DNA from: JACVRX01 sp035697245
GTDB taxonomy: Bacteria > Actinomycetota > Actinomycetes > Jiangellales > Jiangellaceae
NCBI GenBank assembly: GCA_035697245.1
Contig: DASSDH010000140.1
Coordinates: 1-31,361 of the forward strand
Direction of reading: 5' to 3'
Length of the DNA: 31,361 nucleotides
Both the position numbers and the translations under genes were made by a program. The notes under the pieces were generated by a model. The model made no database searches. It saw only the letters and a list, made by a program, of their open reading frames with translations, and was not told the origin of the DNA. This document shows positions 1-9,049 of this stretch, piece by piece; position 1 is the stretch's first letter, and every line of letters starts with the position of its first letter.

Positions 1-1
1 C

Positions 2-1348
2 GTGGGCACGGTCCCGGTGGCCGGTATCGACGACGTGGAGGCCGCGCTCACCGCCGCAGAGGCGGGAGCCGTGACATGGCGACGCACGCCGGCGCACGAG
101 CGGATGCAGATCTTGCTTCGCGCGGCCGAAATCGCCGACGAACGCGCACCCGAGATCGCAAGGACGATCAGCGCCGAGGTGGGAAAGACGATCGCGGAGG
201 CGACCAGGGAGGCGGGCCGGTCCGCAGAGATCATCCGGCTGGCGGCATTCGAAGGCACCCAGCTTTACGGCAAGACCCTGCCGCTGGACGCCAACCCCGG
301 CACGGGCCTGGACAAGATTGGTTTCACGGTGCGCCAACCCTGCGGTGTGGTCGTCGCAATCTCCCCGTTCAACTATCCAGCGCTGCTCGTCCTGCACAAG
401 ATCGCGCCCGCATTGGCCGCCGGGAACGCCGTCGTCCTCAAGCCAGCCAGCGCTACCCCTCTGACGGCGCTGACGCTGGCCGGCTGTTTCGTCGACGCCG
501 GCCTGCCGGCCGGTGTCCTGTCGGTCTTGACCGGCCCTGGGGGCGAGCTGGGCGACCCGCTGGTCACCGATCCGCGGGTCCGCAAGGTCTCGTTCACCGG
601 CTCCACCGCCACGGGTGAACGCATCACCCGAATGGCCGGTGTGAAGAAGTTGTCCCTGGAGCTGGGCGCCTCGTGTCCGGTGATCGTGCTGGCCGACGCC
701 GATCTTGAGCTGGCCGCGAGCGCAGTCGCCGAGGGCGGCTACGTCAACGCCGGGCAGGTGTGCATCTCGGTGCAGCGGGTCATCACGCACCCCGCGATCG
801 CGGGCGACTTCCTCGATGCACTCGTCCCCAAGGTCGAGTCCATCCGCACCGGAGATCCCTCCTCACCGGACACCGAGATGGGCACCCTGATCAGCACCAG
901 AGAAGCCGAGCGGGTTCGGCAGTCCATCGAAGCGGCCGCAGCCGGTGGCGCGCAGGTCCTCACCGGTGGCGAGCGCGATGGCAGCACCGTGGCGCCCACT
1001 GTTGTCGCTGACGTGGATCCGTCGGCACCGATCGCGCAGGACGAGCTTTTCGGGCCGGCGGTTGCTGTCAGCGCGGCGGCGGACTGGGAGGACGCAATAT
1101 CCCAGGCCAACGGGACCGGGTATGGCCTGGCCGCCGGCATCTTCACCGCTGACGTCGCCGGGACGGTCCGGGCCATCCGGGAGACCGAGGCTGGCAGCAT
1201 CCACATCAACTGGACACCGCTGTGGCGGGCGGACCTCATGCCTTACGGCGGCCTCAAGGGCAGCGGTATCGGCAAGGAAGGGCCGCGGTGGGCCGTCGAG
1301 GAGATGACCGAGCTGAAAACGGTCGTGCTCCACGGCAGGCCCTGGTAG
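2..1348 (+). CDS. NAD(P)-dependent aldehyde dehydrogenase (5' end cut by window)
   Basis: This enzyme oxidises an aldehyde to a carboxylate through a thiohemiacetal on the catalytic cysteine. The visible 448 residues show the whole ALDH core: ISPFNYP with the catalytic Asn, VLKPAS for cofactor binding, the general-base Glu at about residue 220 in LELGAS, the nucleophilic Cys at about 254 in NAGQVCIS, and ELFGPAV near the C-terminus. The frame is open to base 1, and the first visible residues align inside the usual N-terminus. About 20-30 residues are therefore probably missing, and the GTG at base 2 is internal. The Cys context resembles lactaldehyde/glyceraldehyde-type ALDHs rather than the CoA-acylating IolA (methylmalonate-semialdehyde dehydrogenase) type. 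It is the first visible gene of the inositol-type operon, 48 bases before iolD. I infer a substrate such as 5-deoxyglucuronate or a semialdehyde released by the downstream aldolase. Family is certain; substrate is not. Confidence 0.93.
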   Translation: MGTVPVAGIDDVEAALTAAEAGAVTWRRTPAHERMQILLRAAEIADERAPEIARTISAEVGKTIAEATREAGRSAEIIRLAAFEGTQLYGKTLPLDANPGTGLDKIGFTVRQPCGVVVAISPFNYPALLVLHKIAPALAAGNAVVLKPASATPLTALTLAGCFVDAGLPAGVLSVLTGPGGELGDPLVTDPRVRKVSFTGSTATGERITRMAGVKKLSLELGASCPVIVLADADLELAASAVAEGGYVNAGQVCISVQRVITHPAIAGDFLDALVPKVESIRTGDPSSPDTEMGTLISTREAERVRQSIEAAAAGGAQVLTGGERDGSTVAPTVVADVDPSAPIAQDELFGPAVAVSAAADWEDAISQANGTGYGLAAGIFTADVAGTVRAIRETEAGSIHINWTPLWRADLMPYGGLKGSGIGKEGPRWAVEEMTELKTVVLHGRPW

Positions 1349-1396
1349 CCGCCGCGACAATCGAAACCGCTGCCGTATCCGACAGGAGACGAACCG

Positions 1397-3361
1397 ATGA
1401 CCGACACCATCCGGCTGACCGTCGCCCAAGCCCTCGTCACCTATCTCTCCCGGCAGTACTCGGTGGCCGACGGACACCGCCGCCGGTTGGTTCCCGCACT
1501 ACTGGGCATCTTCGGTCACGGCAACGTCGCCGGCTTGGGACAGGCGTTAGACCAGCTCAGCGATGCGATGCCGTTCATCCAGGGCCGCAACGAGCAGGCT
1601 CTCGTGCATGCGGCCAGCGGATACGCCAAGGCGACGCGACGGCACGCGACGCTTGCGGTCACCGCATCCATCGGCCCGGGTGCGTTGAACATGGTGACCG
1701 GAGCGAGCTTGGCAACAGTCAACCGCCTGCCAGTGCTGCTGCTCCCCGGCGATGTGTACGCGACGCGGCGGCAGGGCCCAGTGCTGCAGCAGCTGCAGCA
1801 TCCGATCGAAGCGGACACCAGTGTCAACGATGCATTCCGGCCGGTCTCCCGGTTCTTCGACCGGATCACCAGGCAAGAGCAGCTACTGACCGCTCTGCCC
1901 GCCGCGATGCGGGTGCTGACCGACCCGGTCGACACCGGCGCCGTCGTGTTGTCGCTTCCACAGGACGTTCAGTCCCACGCCTGCGACTACCCAGCTGACT
2001 TCTTCGCCGAGCGGGACTGGACGATCCGCCGTCCACTGCCCGATCCGGACGAAGTCGAGTCCGTTGCCCGGTTGCTGGCTGCCGCCGAACGGCCGCTGAT
2101 CATCGCCGGCGGTGGCGTGATCTACTCCGGCGCGACGCGGGAGCTGGAGTCGCTCGCGGCCGCGGCAGGCATACCGGTTGCCGAGACCTTCGCGGGCAAG
2201 GGCGCGGTACAGCAGCGAGCCTGGTGGCAGGTCGGGGGCATCGGCTTGGAGGGAACGCCGGCGACCAACGACCTCGCCAGGGAAGCCGACCTCGTCCTGA
2301 CCGTGGGTGCTCGGCTGACCGACTTCGCCACTGCGTCGCATTCACTGTTCGAGAACCCGGACGTGCGTTTCGCGAGCATCAATGTCGACCCGCGCGATGC
2401 GAATCGGCTGGGCGCCGTCGGTATCGTCGCCGACGCGAAGCGCGCATTAGCTGAGCTCGCCGAGGCCGTCGAGGACAGAAGGATCGCCTCGTCGGACGCG
2501 TGGCAGCAGCGGGTGCGGACGCGCAATGAGCAGTGGCAGGCCGACCGCACACATGCCCTGGACGCCGACGTGCCGTTCAACACATCGGCACTGTCCGATA
2601 TTTCCGACATCGTCACCGACACCGACGCCGTCCTCACCCAGGGACAGCTCATCGGCCTACTCCAAGAACACGCCCAGCCCGGTGACACCATCATCGCCGC
2701 TGCCGGCGGACCCCCGGGCGACCTGCAGAAGGTCTGGGACGCCACCGATCGCCGCTATTGCCACCTGGAGTTCGGGTTCTCCTGCATGGGCTATGAGATT
2801 CCCGCAGGTCTGGGGGTCCGGCTGGCGGTACCAGACCGCAGCAAGCGGGTCGTTTCCTTCGTCGGGGACGGCACGTTCCTGATGGCACCGACCGAACTGG
2901 TCACCGCGGCGCAAGAAGGGCTGGCGGTCACCGTCGTCGTCTCGGAAAACCATGGCTACCAGGTCATCCACCGCCTGCAGATGGGACGCAGCGGCCGCGA
3001 GTTCGGCAACGAGTTCAGGTACCGCGAGAGCGGGCTCGACCTCACCGCCGAGAGTGACTCGGCCAAGGCCCCGCGCCTCGCGGGAGAGTACCTCCGCCTT
3101 GATCTCGTCCAGATCGCATCCGGGTTAGGTTCGCGGGCTGTCCGGGCCATCACCCCGGCCGAAGTCCGCGCTGCCCTCGCCGACACCCGCGATCACGACG
3201 GGCCTGTCGTCATCGTGGTGCCGACGATCCCACACGCCGATCTGCCCGGCGCCGGCGTCTGGTGGGACGTGGCGCCGGCGGAAGTGTTCGAGATGGAGAC
3301 CGTTTGGCAACCCCGCGACGAGTACGAACGGGGCCTTGCCAGCCAGCGGTGGCACGGATGA
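1397..3361 (+). CDS. iolD: 3D-(3,5/4)-trihydroxycyclohexane-1,2-dione hydrolase IolD
   Basis: This is a ThDP-dependent ring-opening hydrolase of inositol catabolism that converts the cyclic diketone made by IolE into 5-deoxy-D-glucuronate. The 654 residues fit IolD, which is longer than acetolactate synthase relatives. The N-terminal pyrimidine-binding domain has the conserved Glu66 in GRNEQALVHAA and the typical opening that ends in FGHGNVAGLG. A central domain follows. The C-terminal diphosphate-binding domain has GDGTF at 490-494, ending at SEN about 30 residues later, as in the ThDP motif. The ATG at 1397 has AGGAG eight bases upstream. The stop overlaps the next start as ATGA, which indicates translational coupling to the aldolase. 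Together with iolE and the iolG-like gene it defines the operon as cyclitol catabolism. Confidence 0.95.
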   Translation: MTDTIRLTVAQALVTYLSRQYSVADGHRRRLVPALLGIFGHGNVAGLGQALDQLSDAMPFIQGRNEQALVHAASGYAKATRRHATLAVTASIGPGALNMVTGASLATVNRLPVLLLPGDVYATRRQGPVLQQLQHPIEADTSVNDAFRPVSRFFDRITRQEQLLTALPAAMRVLTDPVDTGAVVLSLPQDVQSHACDYPADFFAERDWTIRRPLPDPDEVESVARLLAAAERPLIIAGGGVIYSGATRELESLAAAAGIPVAETFAGKGAVQQRAWWQVGGIGLEGTPATNDLAREADLVLTVGARLTDFATASHSLFENPDVRFASINVDPRDANRLGAVGIVADAKRALAELAEAVEDRRIASSDAWQQRVRTRNEQWQADRTHALDADVPFNTSALSDISDIVTDTDAVLTQGQLIGLLQEHAQPGDTIIAAAGGPPGDLQKVWDATDRRYCHLEFGFSCMGYEIPAGLGVRLAVPDRSKRVVSFVGDGTFLMAPTELVTAAQEGLAVTVVVSENHGYQVIHRLQMGRSGREFGNEFRYRESGLDLTAESDSAKAPRLAGEYLRLDLVQIASGLGSRAVRAITPAEVRAALADTRDHDGPVVIVVPTIPHADLPGAGVWWDVAPAEVFEMETVWQPRDEYERGLASQRWHG

Positions 3362-4146
3362 CGGGCGGTCGTACATCTCCACTTGACCGTGGCGACCTGC
3401 GCGCTCGCGTCGCCGCCGGCGAGAGGACCGTGGGCACGTTCGTCGGCACAGCCTCGGCCGTCACCGCCGAAGTATGCGCCGCCGCCGGAGTGGACTGGCT
3501 GGTTCTAGATCTCGAGCACGGGGCGGGCGGGGAGGACCTGGTCGGCGGAGTTGTGCTCGCCGCTGCCGCCTACGGCGTTCCGACTGTGGTGCGGGTGGAA
3601 TCCGCCGCCCGCATCCGGCTGGGCCGGGTTCTCGACCTTGGTGCTGCCGGCGTCATGCTGCCCAGACAGGACACCTCGGCCGAGGTCCGGGAGGCGCTGC
3701 GCCATGTCCGCTACCCACCGAATGGTGACCGAGGTGTCGCCACATCCAACCGGGCTCACCGTTTCGGTCTGGATTCCAGCGCCCTCGACTCGGCCAACCG
3801 CGAGGTGCTCGGCGTGGTGCAGATCGAGTCCGTGCAGGCCGTCGAGCAGGTCGAGGAGATCGCTGCACTCGACGGAGCGGACGTGCTCTTCGTCGGACCA
3901 CGCGACCTGAGCCATTCCCTCGGGGTGCCGGGAGACTTCGGGGCGCCCGCCTACCCGGCCGCGCTCGACCGAGTCCGCACCGCAGCCCACCTACATGGAA
4001 AGGCCGGTGGCCTGCTGGTGCCCGACGGGGCGGCCGCGGCGGCCCGCCTGGGGGAAGGGTGGACGTTCGTGGCCGTCGCATCCGACTCGACCCTGTTGGC
4101 CGCCGCTGTCACGGCCGAGCTTGCTCGGGCCAGGGCCGCCAACTGA
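3358..4146 (+). CDS. HpcH/HpaI-type class II aldolase
   Basis: This family cleaves 4-hydroxy-2-oxo acids into pyruvate (or hydroxypyruvate) and an aldehyde in a metal-dependent TIM barrel, as do HpcH/HpaI and 2-dehydro-3-deoxyglucarate aldolase GarL. The 262 residues match the family length. Family-typical residues are His54 in LDLEHG, Arg79 in VVRVES, Glu157 in VQIES and Asp183 in VGPRD. These correspond to the catalytic His/Arg and the two metal ligands known from E. coli HpcH. I chose the ATG at 3358, which overlaps the iolD stop (ATGA). The longer frame upstream would run inside iolD. An aldolase of this class is unusual beside iolD and iolE, where class II fructose-bisphosphate-type IolJ is expected. 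It is the main clue to a variant pathway. Confidence 0.92.
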   Translation: MTGGRTSPLDRGDLRARVAAGERTVGTFVGTASAVTAEVCAAAGVDWLVLDLEHGAGGEDLVGGVVLAAAAYGVPTVVRVESAARIRLGRVLDLGAAGVMLPRQDTSAEVREALRHVRYPPNGDRGVATSNRAHRFGLDSSALDSANREVLGVVQIESVQAVEQVEEIAALDGADVLFVGPRDLSHSLGVPGDFGAPAYPAALDRVRTAAHLHGKAGGLLVPDGAAAAARLGEGWTFVAVASDSTLLAAAVTAELARARAAN

Positions 4147-4162
4147 CCACGGGAGACCACTC

Positions 4163-5383
4163 ATGGTTAGCACGAACAACGGTGAGATCGGCGTCGGTCT
4201 GATCAGCGTCGGCTGGATGGGCAAACTGCACACGCGCGCGTACCAGGCACTGCCGTCGGTCTACCCGGAGTTGGGGCTGCGGCCGCGGCTGGTGCACGCC
4301 GCCGACACCGCGCCGGACAGGGCCCAATACGCCTGCGACGTCCTGGGCTACGCGCACGCGAGTACGGACTACCGCGAGGTTCTCGCCAACCCGGACGTGG
4401 ACGTGGTATCGATTTGTGCGCCCACTGGTCTGCACCGAGAGATCGCCGTCGCCGCCGCCGAAGCACGCAAGCACTTTTGGATCGAGAAACCCGTCGGCCG
4501 CGATGCCAAGGATGCGGGCGACGTCGCCACGGCAGCCGCGAAGACGGACGTGGTGACCTCGATCGGCTACAACTATCGCCACGTTCCCGCCGTGGAGCGG
4601 GTCCGCGAACTGGTGGCGGGAGGCCAGCTCGGCCGGATCACGAATGTCCGTGCCGTCTTCTTCTCCGGCTATGCCGCCGAACCGAAGGCGGCGTTGTCGT
4701 GGCGGTTCATCCGTGCGCACGCCGGCTCCGGCGCTCTCGGCGACCTGTTGAGCCACGTCGTCGACCTCGTCCAGTACATCGTCGGACGGATCAGCGATGT
4801 CAGTGCCGTGACCAGCACCGTCTACACGGAACGGCCGATCCTGCCGATGGGCTCGGGAACCCATTTCGCCGTCATCGAAGACGGTGAGATTGGCACCGTC
4901 GAGAACGACGACTACGCCGCGGTATTGGCCCGTTTCGCCGCGGAGTCGGGAGCCGCCGGAGCCGTCGGGACACTGGAAGCGTCACGCATCATCGTCGGCC
5001 CACAATGTGGCCTGGGCTTCGAGATCTACGGCACGGCCGGCTCTGCCACCTGGAACTTCGAGCAGATGAACGAGTTGCTGGTTTGTCTGGGCCGCGGTGG
5101 TCCGCACGCCGGCTACACCACCGTGCTCGGCAACGCGTCTCTCGGGGACTATGCGCATTTCCAGCCCGGCCCGGGCATCAGCATGGGATACGACGATCTG
5201 AAGGTCATCGAGGCGAAGAAGTTCCTCGTCGCAGTGACCGGCGGCGAACGCCGCAACTGCACCGCGGCCGATGCTCACCACGTAGCCGAGGTGATTGCAG
5301 CCGCGGCCGCCTCCGCCGAGAACGGCACGTGGCAGCACGTGCCCACGGTTACTGGTGCAACATTCGGCGGCGAATCAGAATGA
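4163..5383 (+). CDS. Gfo/Idh/MocA family dehydrogenase (long form, 406 aa)
   Basis: This is an NAD(P)-dependent oxidoreductase acting on a sugar or cyclitol hydroxyl. The N-terminal Rossmann fold begins at about residue 9 with a weak glycine motif (LISVGWMG). IEKPVG carries the family lysine (Lys109), and GYNYRH follows at 135-140. Asp194 and His198 in GDLLSHVVD give the Asp-x3-His arrangement used as the proton relay in inositol dehydrogenases. At 406 residues it is longer than the two paralogues downstream, with an enlarged C-terminal sheet domain. The ATG at 4163 has GGGAGA seven bases upstream, and the frame extending further upstream lies inside the aldolase gene. Its stop overlaps the next start (ATGA). 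It may oxidise a different inositol stereoisomer or a ring-opened acid; the substrate cannot be read from sequence. Confidence 0.9.
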   Translation: MVSTNNGEIGVGLISVGWMGKLHTRAYQALPSVYPELGLRPRLVHAADTAPDRAQYACDVLGYAHASTDYREVLANPDVDVVSICAPTGLHREIAVAAAEARKHFWIEKPVGRDAKDAGDVATAAAKTDVVTSIGYNYRHVPAVERVRELVAGGQLGRITNVRAVFFSGYAAEPKAALSWRFIRAHAGSGALGDLLSHVVDLVQYIVGRISDVSAVTSTVYTERPILPMGSGTHFAVIEDGEIGTVENDDYAAVLARFAAESGAAGAVGTLEASRIIVGPQCGLGFEIYGTAGSATWNFEQMNELLVCLGRGGPHAGYTTVLGNASLGDYAHFQPGPGISMGYDDLKVIEAKKFLVAVTGGERRNCTAADAHHVAEVIAAAAASAENGTWQHVPTVTGATFGGESE

Positions 5384-6345
5384 CCTCTGATCGTCCCGTC
5401 GTCGTCGCGCTCGGCGCAGTTGACCCGACGCTGGTCAATGGAGTTCTCTGCAGCGGCATCTCTTTCGTGGCCGAACCGTCCGCCGACGACCTCGCTGTCG
5501 CTGTTGGTGCTATCGCCCGGGCCGATGCGGTGGTGGACAACGCCTTCTTCGAGCAGGCGCCACGGCTACGCGTGGTGGCCCGGACCGGCGTCGGCGTCGA
5601 CCTCGTAGACCTTGCCGCAGCCAGCGCTCGCGGCATCCCGGTTGTGATCACGCCAGGCAGCGGGACGCGCGCCGTCGCCGAGGGAGTGCTTGCGTTCGCA
5701 CTGCACCTCGTCAAGCGGCTGGGTCCGTTGACTCGTCTCATCCGCGAAAGCCGCTGGGCGGAGCGTGACGAGGTGGCCGTCGGCGACCTGGACGGTGCCA
5801 GGATCGGCATCGTCGGCTACGGGCGCATAGGGCGGCGCGTCGGAGAACTCGCCACGGCGTTCGGTATGCGAGTCCTGGCTCACGATCCATTCAGCCCACC
5901 GCCGCCAGACGTTGCGTGCCCGGACCTCGGCGCGCTCGCCGCGGAAAGCGACGTATTGACCATGCATGTGCCGCTGACCGAAGGAACGTATCACCTGGTC
6001 GACACGGCGTTTCTGGCCGGCACATCGCCGGGGGCGATTCTCGTCAATTGCGGTCGCGGTGCCTTAGTCGATCTCGACGCCGCCCTGGCCGCGCTGGAAT
6101 CGAGCCAGCTAGCCGGTGTGGGCCTCGATGTCTTCGAACCCGAACCACCTGAGCACCACCCGCTTTTCGACCATCCCAACGCGGTGCTCACCCCCCACGT
6201 GATGGGGCTGACCAGGCGTGCCACCGCCGCCACCTTCGCCGACGCAGCCCGCGGAGTCCTCGACGTGCTCGCCGGTCACCAGCCAGCGGCAGTGGCCAAC
6301 CCCGACTGGGCCGGTATTCCCGTCCCGACAAAGGAGGACGAGTAA
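5380..6345 (+). CDS. D-isomer-specific 2-hydroxyacid dehydrogenase
   Basis: This family interconverts 2-oxo acids and D-2-hydroxyacids with NAD(P)H; glyoxylate/hydroxypyruvate reductases and phosphoglycerate dehydrogenase belong to it. The 321 residues have a split catalytic domain around a Rossmann domain with GYGRIG at 146-151. The catalytic triad is visible: Arg226 in NCGRGALVD, Glu255 in FEPEP and His273 in TPHVMG. The ATG at 5380 overlaps the preceding stop, and the 3' end overlaps the next gene by one base (TAATG). In this operon it could reduce hydroxypyruvate released by the HpcH-type aldolase to glycerate, or oxidise a 2-hydroxy group before cleavage. Both are inference. Confidence 0.92.
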   Translation: MTSDRPVVVALGAVDPTLVNGVLCSGISFVAEPSADDLAVAVGAIARADAVVDNAFFEQAPRLRVVARTGVGVDLVDLAAASARGIPVVITPGSGTRAVAEGVLAFALHLVKRLGPLTRLIRESRWAERDEVAVGDLDGARIGIVGYGRIGRRVGELATAFGMRVLAHDPFSPPPPDVACPDLGALAAESDVLTMHVPLTEGTYHLVDTAFLAGTSPGAILVNCGRGALVDLDAALAALESSQLAGVGLDVFEPEPPEHHPLFDHPNAVLTPHVMGLTRRATAATFADAARGVLDVLAGHQPAAVANPDWAGIPVPTKEDE

Positions 6346-7121
6346 TGCCGTTGCTGGCCGAGAAGGTTGTCCTTGTCAGCGGCGGTAGCCAAGGGCTCGG
6401 CGCCGGCATCGCGCGGGCCGCCGCGCGCGAGGGTGGCACGGTCGTGGTGACAGGCCGGAACGCTGAGCGCGGCGAGGCCGTTGCCTCCGATCTTCGTGCC
6501 ACCGGAGCAGCGGCGGCATTCATCCGTGCCGACGTCGCGGACGTCGAGCAGGTGCGCGCCTGCGTCGCAGGAATAGTGACGACCTTCGGGCGGGTGGACT
6601 GCCTGGTGAACTCCGCCGGACTTACTACCCGAGGAACGTTGCTCGATACGACTCCTGAGCTGTTCGACGCACACGTTGCGGTCAATCTGCGCGGACCGTT
6701 CTTCCTGATGCAGGCCGTCGTGCAGGACATGGTGTCCCGAAGCGGCCCCGGGACCATAGTCAACGTCATCTCGTCATCCGAGCTCGGTGGCCAGCCTTAC
6801 CTTGCACCGTACGTCGCGGCCAAGGCCGGACTGGCCGGTTTGACCCGTAATGCCGCCCATGCCCACCGGTGGGACCGCATCCGCATCAACGGACTCGACA
6901 TCGGCTGGACCGAGACCGAGGGCGAGGAGGCAACCCAGCGTACGTTCCATGCGGCCGGTGACGACTGGCGCGAGCAGGCCGCAAAGACGTTGCCGATGGG
7001 CAAGCTCGGTCAGGTCGACGAAATCGCGGACTTCGTTGTATTTCTGCTATCCGAACGCAGCGGCGTCGTCACCGGGTCGGTCATCGATTGGGACCAAAAC
7101 GTCTTCGGCGGTCTGGATTGA
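6345..7121 (+). CDS. SDR family NAD(P)-dependent oxidoreductase
   Basis: This is a classical short-chain dehydrogenase of 258 residues. It has the cofactor motif SGGSQGLG at 12-19, NSAG at 89-92, catalytic serines in VISSSE at 141-146, and Tyr156/Lys160 in PYVAAK. Such enzymes oxidise secondary alcohols of sugars, sugar acids and cyclitols. The ATG at 6345 overlaps the upstream stop codon by one base and has a strong AAGGAGG about seven bases upstream. It is embedded in the operon between the 2-hydroxyacid dehydrogenase and the IolG-like gene, with only 11 bases to the latter. A C-terminal WDQN replaces the usual DGG ending. The substrate is unknown; a cyclitol or deoxy-sugar acid is most likely from context. 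Confidence 0.9.
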   Translation: MPLLAEKVVLVSGGSQGLGAGIARAAAREGGTVVVTGRNAERGEAVASDLRATGAAAAFIRADVADVEQVRACVAGIVTTFGRVDCLVNSAGLTTRGTLLDTTPELFDAHVAVNLRGPFFLMQAVVQDMVSRSGPGTIVNVISSSELGGQPYLAPYVAAKAGLAGLTRNAAHAHRWDRIRINGLDIGWTETEGEEATQRTFHAAGDDWREQAAKTLPMGKLGQVDEIADFVVFLLSERSGVVTGSVIDWDQNVFGGLD

Positions 7122-7132
7122 GGTGACCAGGT

Positions 7133-8134
7133 ATGCGCCTTGGCCTCATCGGACTTGGCAGGATCGGCGCCTTCCACGCCCAAACGCTGACCAAGCTGCC
7201 GATCGTCGAGTCGCTCGTCGTGACCGACGCTGTGCCAACCGTCACGGCGGAGGTCGCCGACCGCCTTGGTGCGCAGGCGTGTGACTCACCCGAACAACTG
7301 CTGGCGGCAGGTGTCGACGGCGTGCTCATCGCAGCGGCGACTGACGCCCATCCGACCCTGATCCGCGCCGCCGTGGACGCCGGGTTGCCGGTCTTCTGCG
7401 AGAAACCGGTCGCGCGCAGTACCGAGGAGGCCGTCGGCGTGCAGCGGTACGTGGAAGCGGCCGGGCTGCCGGTGCAGATCGGCTATCCCCGCCGATTCGA
7501 TTCCGCATTCCAGGCGGCGCGTGATGCCGTGGCTAGCGGGGAGCTGGGCTGGCTCCACACCGTCCGCTCGACCACCCTGGACCCGGCCCCACCGCCGGCG
7601 GGGTACGTAGCCGTGTCCGGCGGGATCTTTCGCGACTGCAGCGTGCACGACTTCGACGCCATCCGCTGGGTGACCGGCAGAGACGTGGTGGAGGCCTACG
7701 CAACGGGCAGCAACAAGGGCGCCGACTACTTTGCCGACGCCGCTGACGTCGACACGGCCTCGGCGGTGTTGACACTCGACGACGCCACCTTGGCCGTGGT
7801 GTCCAACACCCGGTACAACGCACGAGGTCACGATGTCCGCCTCGAGTTGCACGGCTCCAAGGACAGCATCGCGGTCGGTCTCGAGGATCGCCTGCCGCTT
7901 CGTTCCGTCGAACCGGGAGCAACGTTTCCGGCCGGCAAGCCGCATTACTTCTTCATGGACCGGTTTGTTGCGGCCTTTCGGGCTGAGCTCGCGGCATTCA
8001 CGCAGGTCGTCGCAGGGCAGCGACCATCCCCCTGCACGATCGCTGATGCCGTAGAAACTGCTTGGGTCGCCGAGCTGTGTACGACGTCCCTACGGCAGCA
8101 CCGACCGGTGCGCATGGAGGAGGTGCGCGGATGA
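7133..8134 (+). CDS. iolG: Inositol 2-dehydrogenase-like Gfo/Idh/MocA protein
   Basis: This 333-residue protein is a probable inositol dehydrogenase, oxidising myo-inositol (or a stereoisomer) to the inosose that feeds IolE. The Rossmann motif is LIGLGRIG at 5-12, and CEKPVA carries Lys91. GYPRRFD follows at 117-123. Asp168 and His172 lie in FRDCSVHD; Lys, Asp and His in this spacing form the catalytic triad of Bacillus IolG. Of the three Gfo/Idh/MocA proteins in the operon it is the closest to IolG in length and motifs, and it directly precedes iolE with an ATGA overlap. It could instead use scyllo- or D-chiro-inositol, so the gene symbol is tentative. Confidence 0.88.
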   Translation: MRLGLIGLGRIGAFHAQTLTKLPIVESLVVTDAVPTVTAEVADRLGAQACDSPEQLLAAGVDGVLIAAATDAHPTLIRAAVDAGLPVFCEKPVARSTEEAVGVQRYVEAAGLPVQIGYPRRFDSAFQAARDAVASGELGWLHTVRSTTLDPAPPPAGYVAVSGGIFRDCSVHDFDAIRWVTGRDVVEAYATGSNKGADYFADAADVDTASAVLTLDDATLAVVSNTRYNARGHDVRLELHGSKDSIAVGLEDRLPLRSVEPGATFPAGKPHYFFMDRFVAAFRAELAAFTQVVAGQRPSPCTIADAVETAWVAELCTTSLRQHRPVRMEEVRG

Positions 8135-9021
8135 GCGCCGAGACAACCGAGTACAAGATTGCTGGAGCGCCGATCTCCTGGGGGGTATGCGAGGTACCGG
8201 GCTGGGGTTATCAGCTTCGCACTGACCGGGTCCTCCACGAGATGCGTGACGTCGGGCTCACAGCGACCGAACTTGGGCCCGACGGATTCCTGCCAAGTGA
8301 CCCGGCTGCGATGGCGAACGTCCTGTCCCGCTACGGGCTGCGCGCCGTGGGCGGCTTTACTCCATTGCTGCTGCACGTGCCCGGACACGACCCGGCACCC
8401 GAGGTGAATCGCATCCTCGACAGCTACGCCGCGACAGCAGCCAAGGTCCTCGTGCTTTCCGCGGCGACGGGGGCTGATGGATACGACACCCGTCCACAAC
8501 TCGACGACGACGGATGGCAGACACTCCTGTCCAATCTCGACCGGCTGACCGCGGTCGCGGCGGAACGCGGAGTCCTCGCGGTGCTCCATCCGCACGTCGG
8601 CACCATGATCGAGAACGGCCAAGAGGTACAGCAGGTTCTCGACGGCTCATCTATCTCCCTGTGTCTCGACACTGGCCACCTACTGATTGGCGGCTCGGAC
8701 CCGGCAGCCCTGGCACAGCAGGCTCCAGAGCGGATCGCGCATCTGCATCTGAAGGACGTAGATTCGACGATCGCCGCGAAGGTCCGGTCCGGCGAACTGA
8801 CCTATTACGAAGCGGTGAAGCAGGGCATGTACCGGCCACTCGGAACCGGCGACGTCGACGTCACCGCCATCGTCGGCCACCTGCGGGCGCATGGGTACGA
8901 CGGGTGGTACACCCTCGAGCAGGACACCGTTCTCACGGGCGAACCCGAGGGCGAAGGTCCAGTCGCCGACGTTGTCACCAGCGCCGAGCACCTTCGTGCG
9001 GTGCTCGGCCGCAGCCGATGA
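8131..9021 (+). CDS. iolE: myo-inosose-2 dehydratase IolE
   Basis: This enzyme dehydrates scyllo-inosose to the cyclohexane-1,2-dione substrate of IolD. The protein is 296 residues with the AP-endonuclease/xylose-isomerase-like TIM barrel of IolE. It opens with IAGAPISWGVCEVPGWG, typical of IolE. Metal-site motifs follow in order: Glu47 in ATELG, HPHVGT at 153-158, LDTGH at 179-183, HLKD at 206-209 and Glu263 in TLEQD. The ATG at 8131 overlaps the stop of the IolG-like gene and has GGAGG upstream; the longer frame reaching back into the neighbour is rejected. IolE, IolG-like and IolD in one transcript make inosose processing by this operon nearly certain. Confidence 0.95.
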   Translation: MSAETTEYKIAGAPISWGVCEVPGWGYQLRTDRVLHEMRDVGLTATELGPDGFLPSDPAAMANVLSRYGLRAVGGFTPLLLHVPGHDPAPEVNRILDSYAATAAKVLVLSAATGADGYDTRPQLDDDGWQTLLSNLDRLTAVAAERGVLAVLHPHVGTMIENGQEVQQVLDGSSISLCLDTGHLLIGGSDPAALAQQAPERIAHLHLKDVDSTIAAKVRSGELTYYEAVKQGMYRPLGTGDVDVTAIVGHLRAHGYDGWYTLEQDTVLTGEPEGEGPVADVVTSAEHLRAVLGRSR

Positions 9022-9049
9022 ACCACATCATCGTGACGGAGGAGAGCTC

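Noticed and set aside
3262..3357. N-terminal extension of the aldolase frame inside iolD
   Set aside because: Arginine/glycine-rich residues unlike the family; the ATG at 3358 overlaps the iolD stop and starts at the usual family position.
5005..5379. 125-codon upstream extension of the 2-hydroxyacid dehydrogenase frame
   Set aside because: It lies wholly within the preceding dehydrogenase gene, has shadow-frame composition, and the ATG at 5380 gives the full family length.
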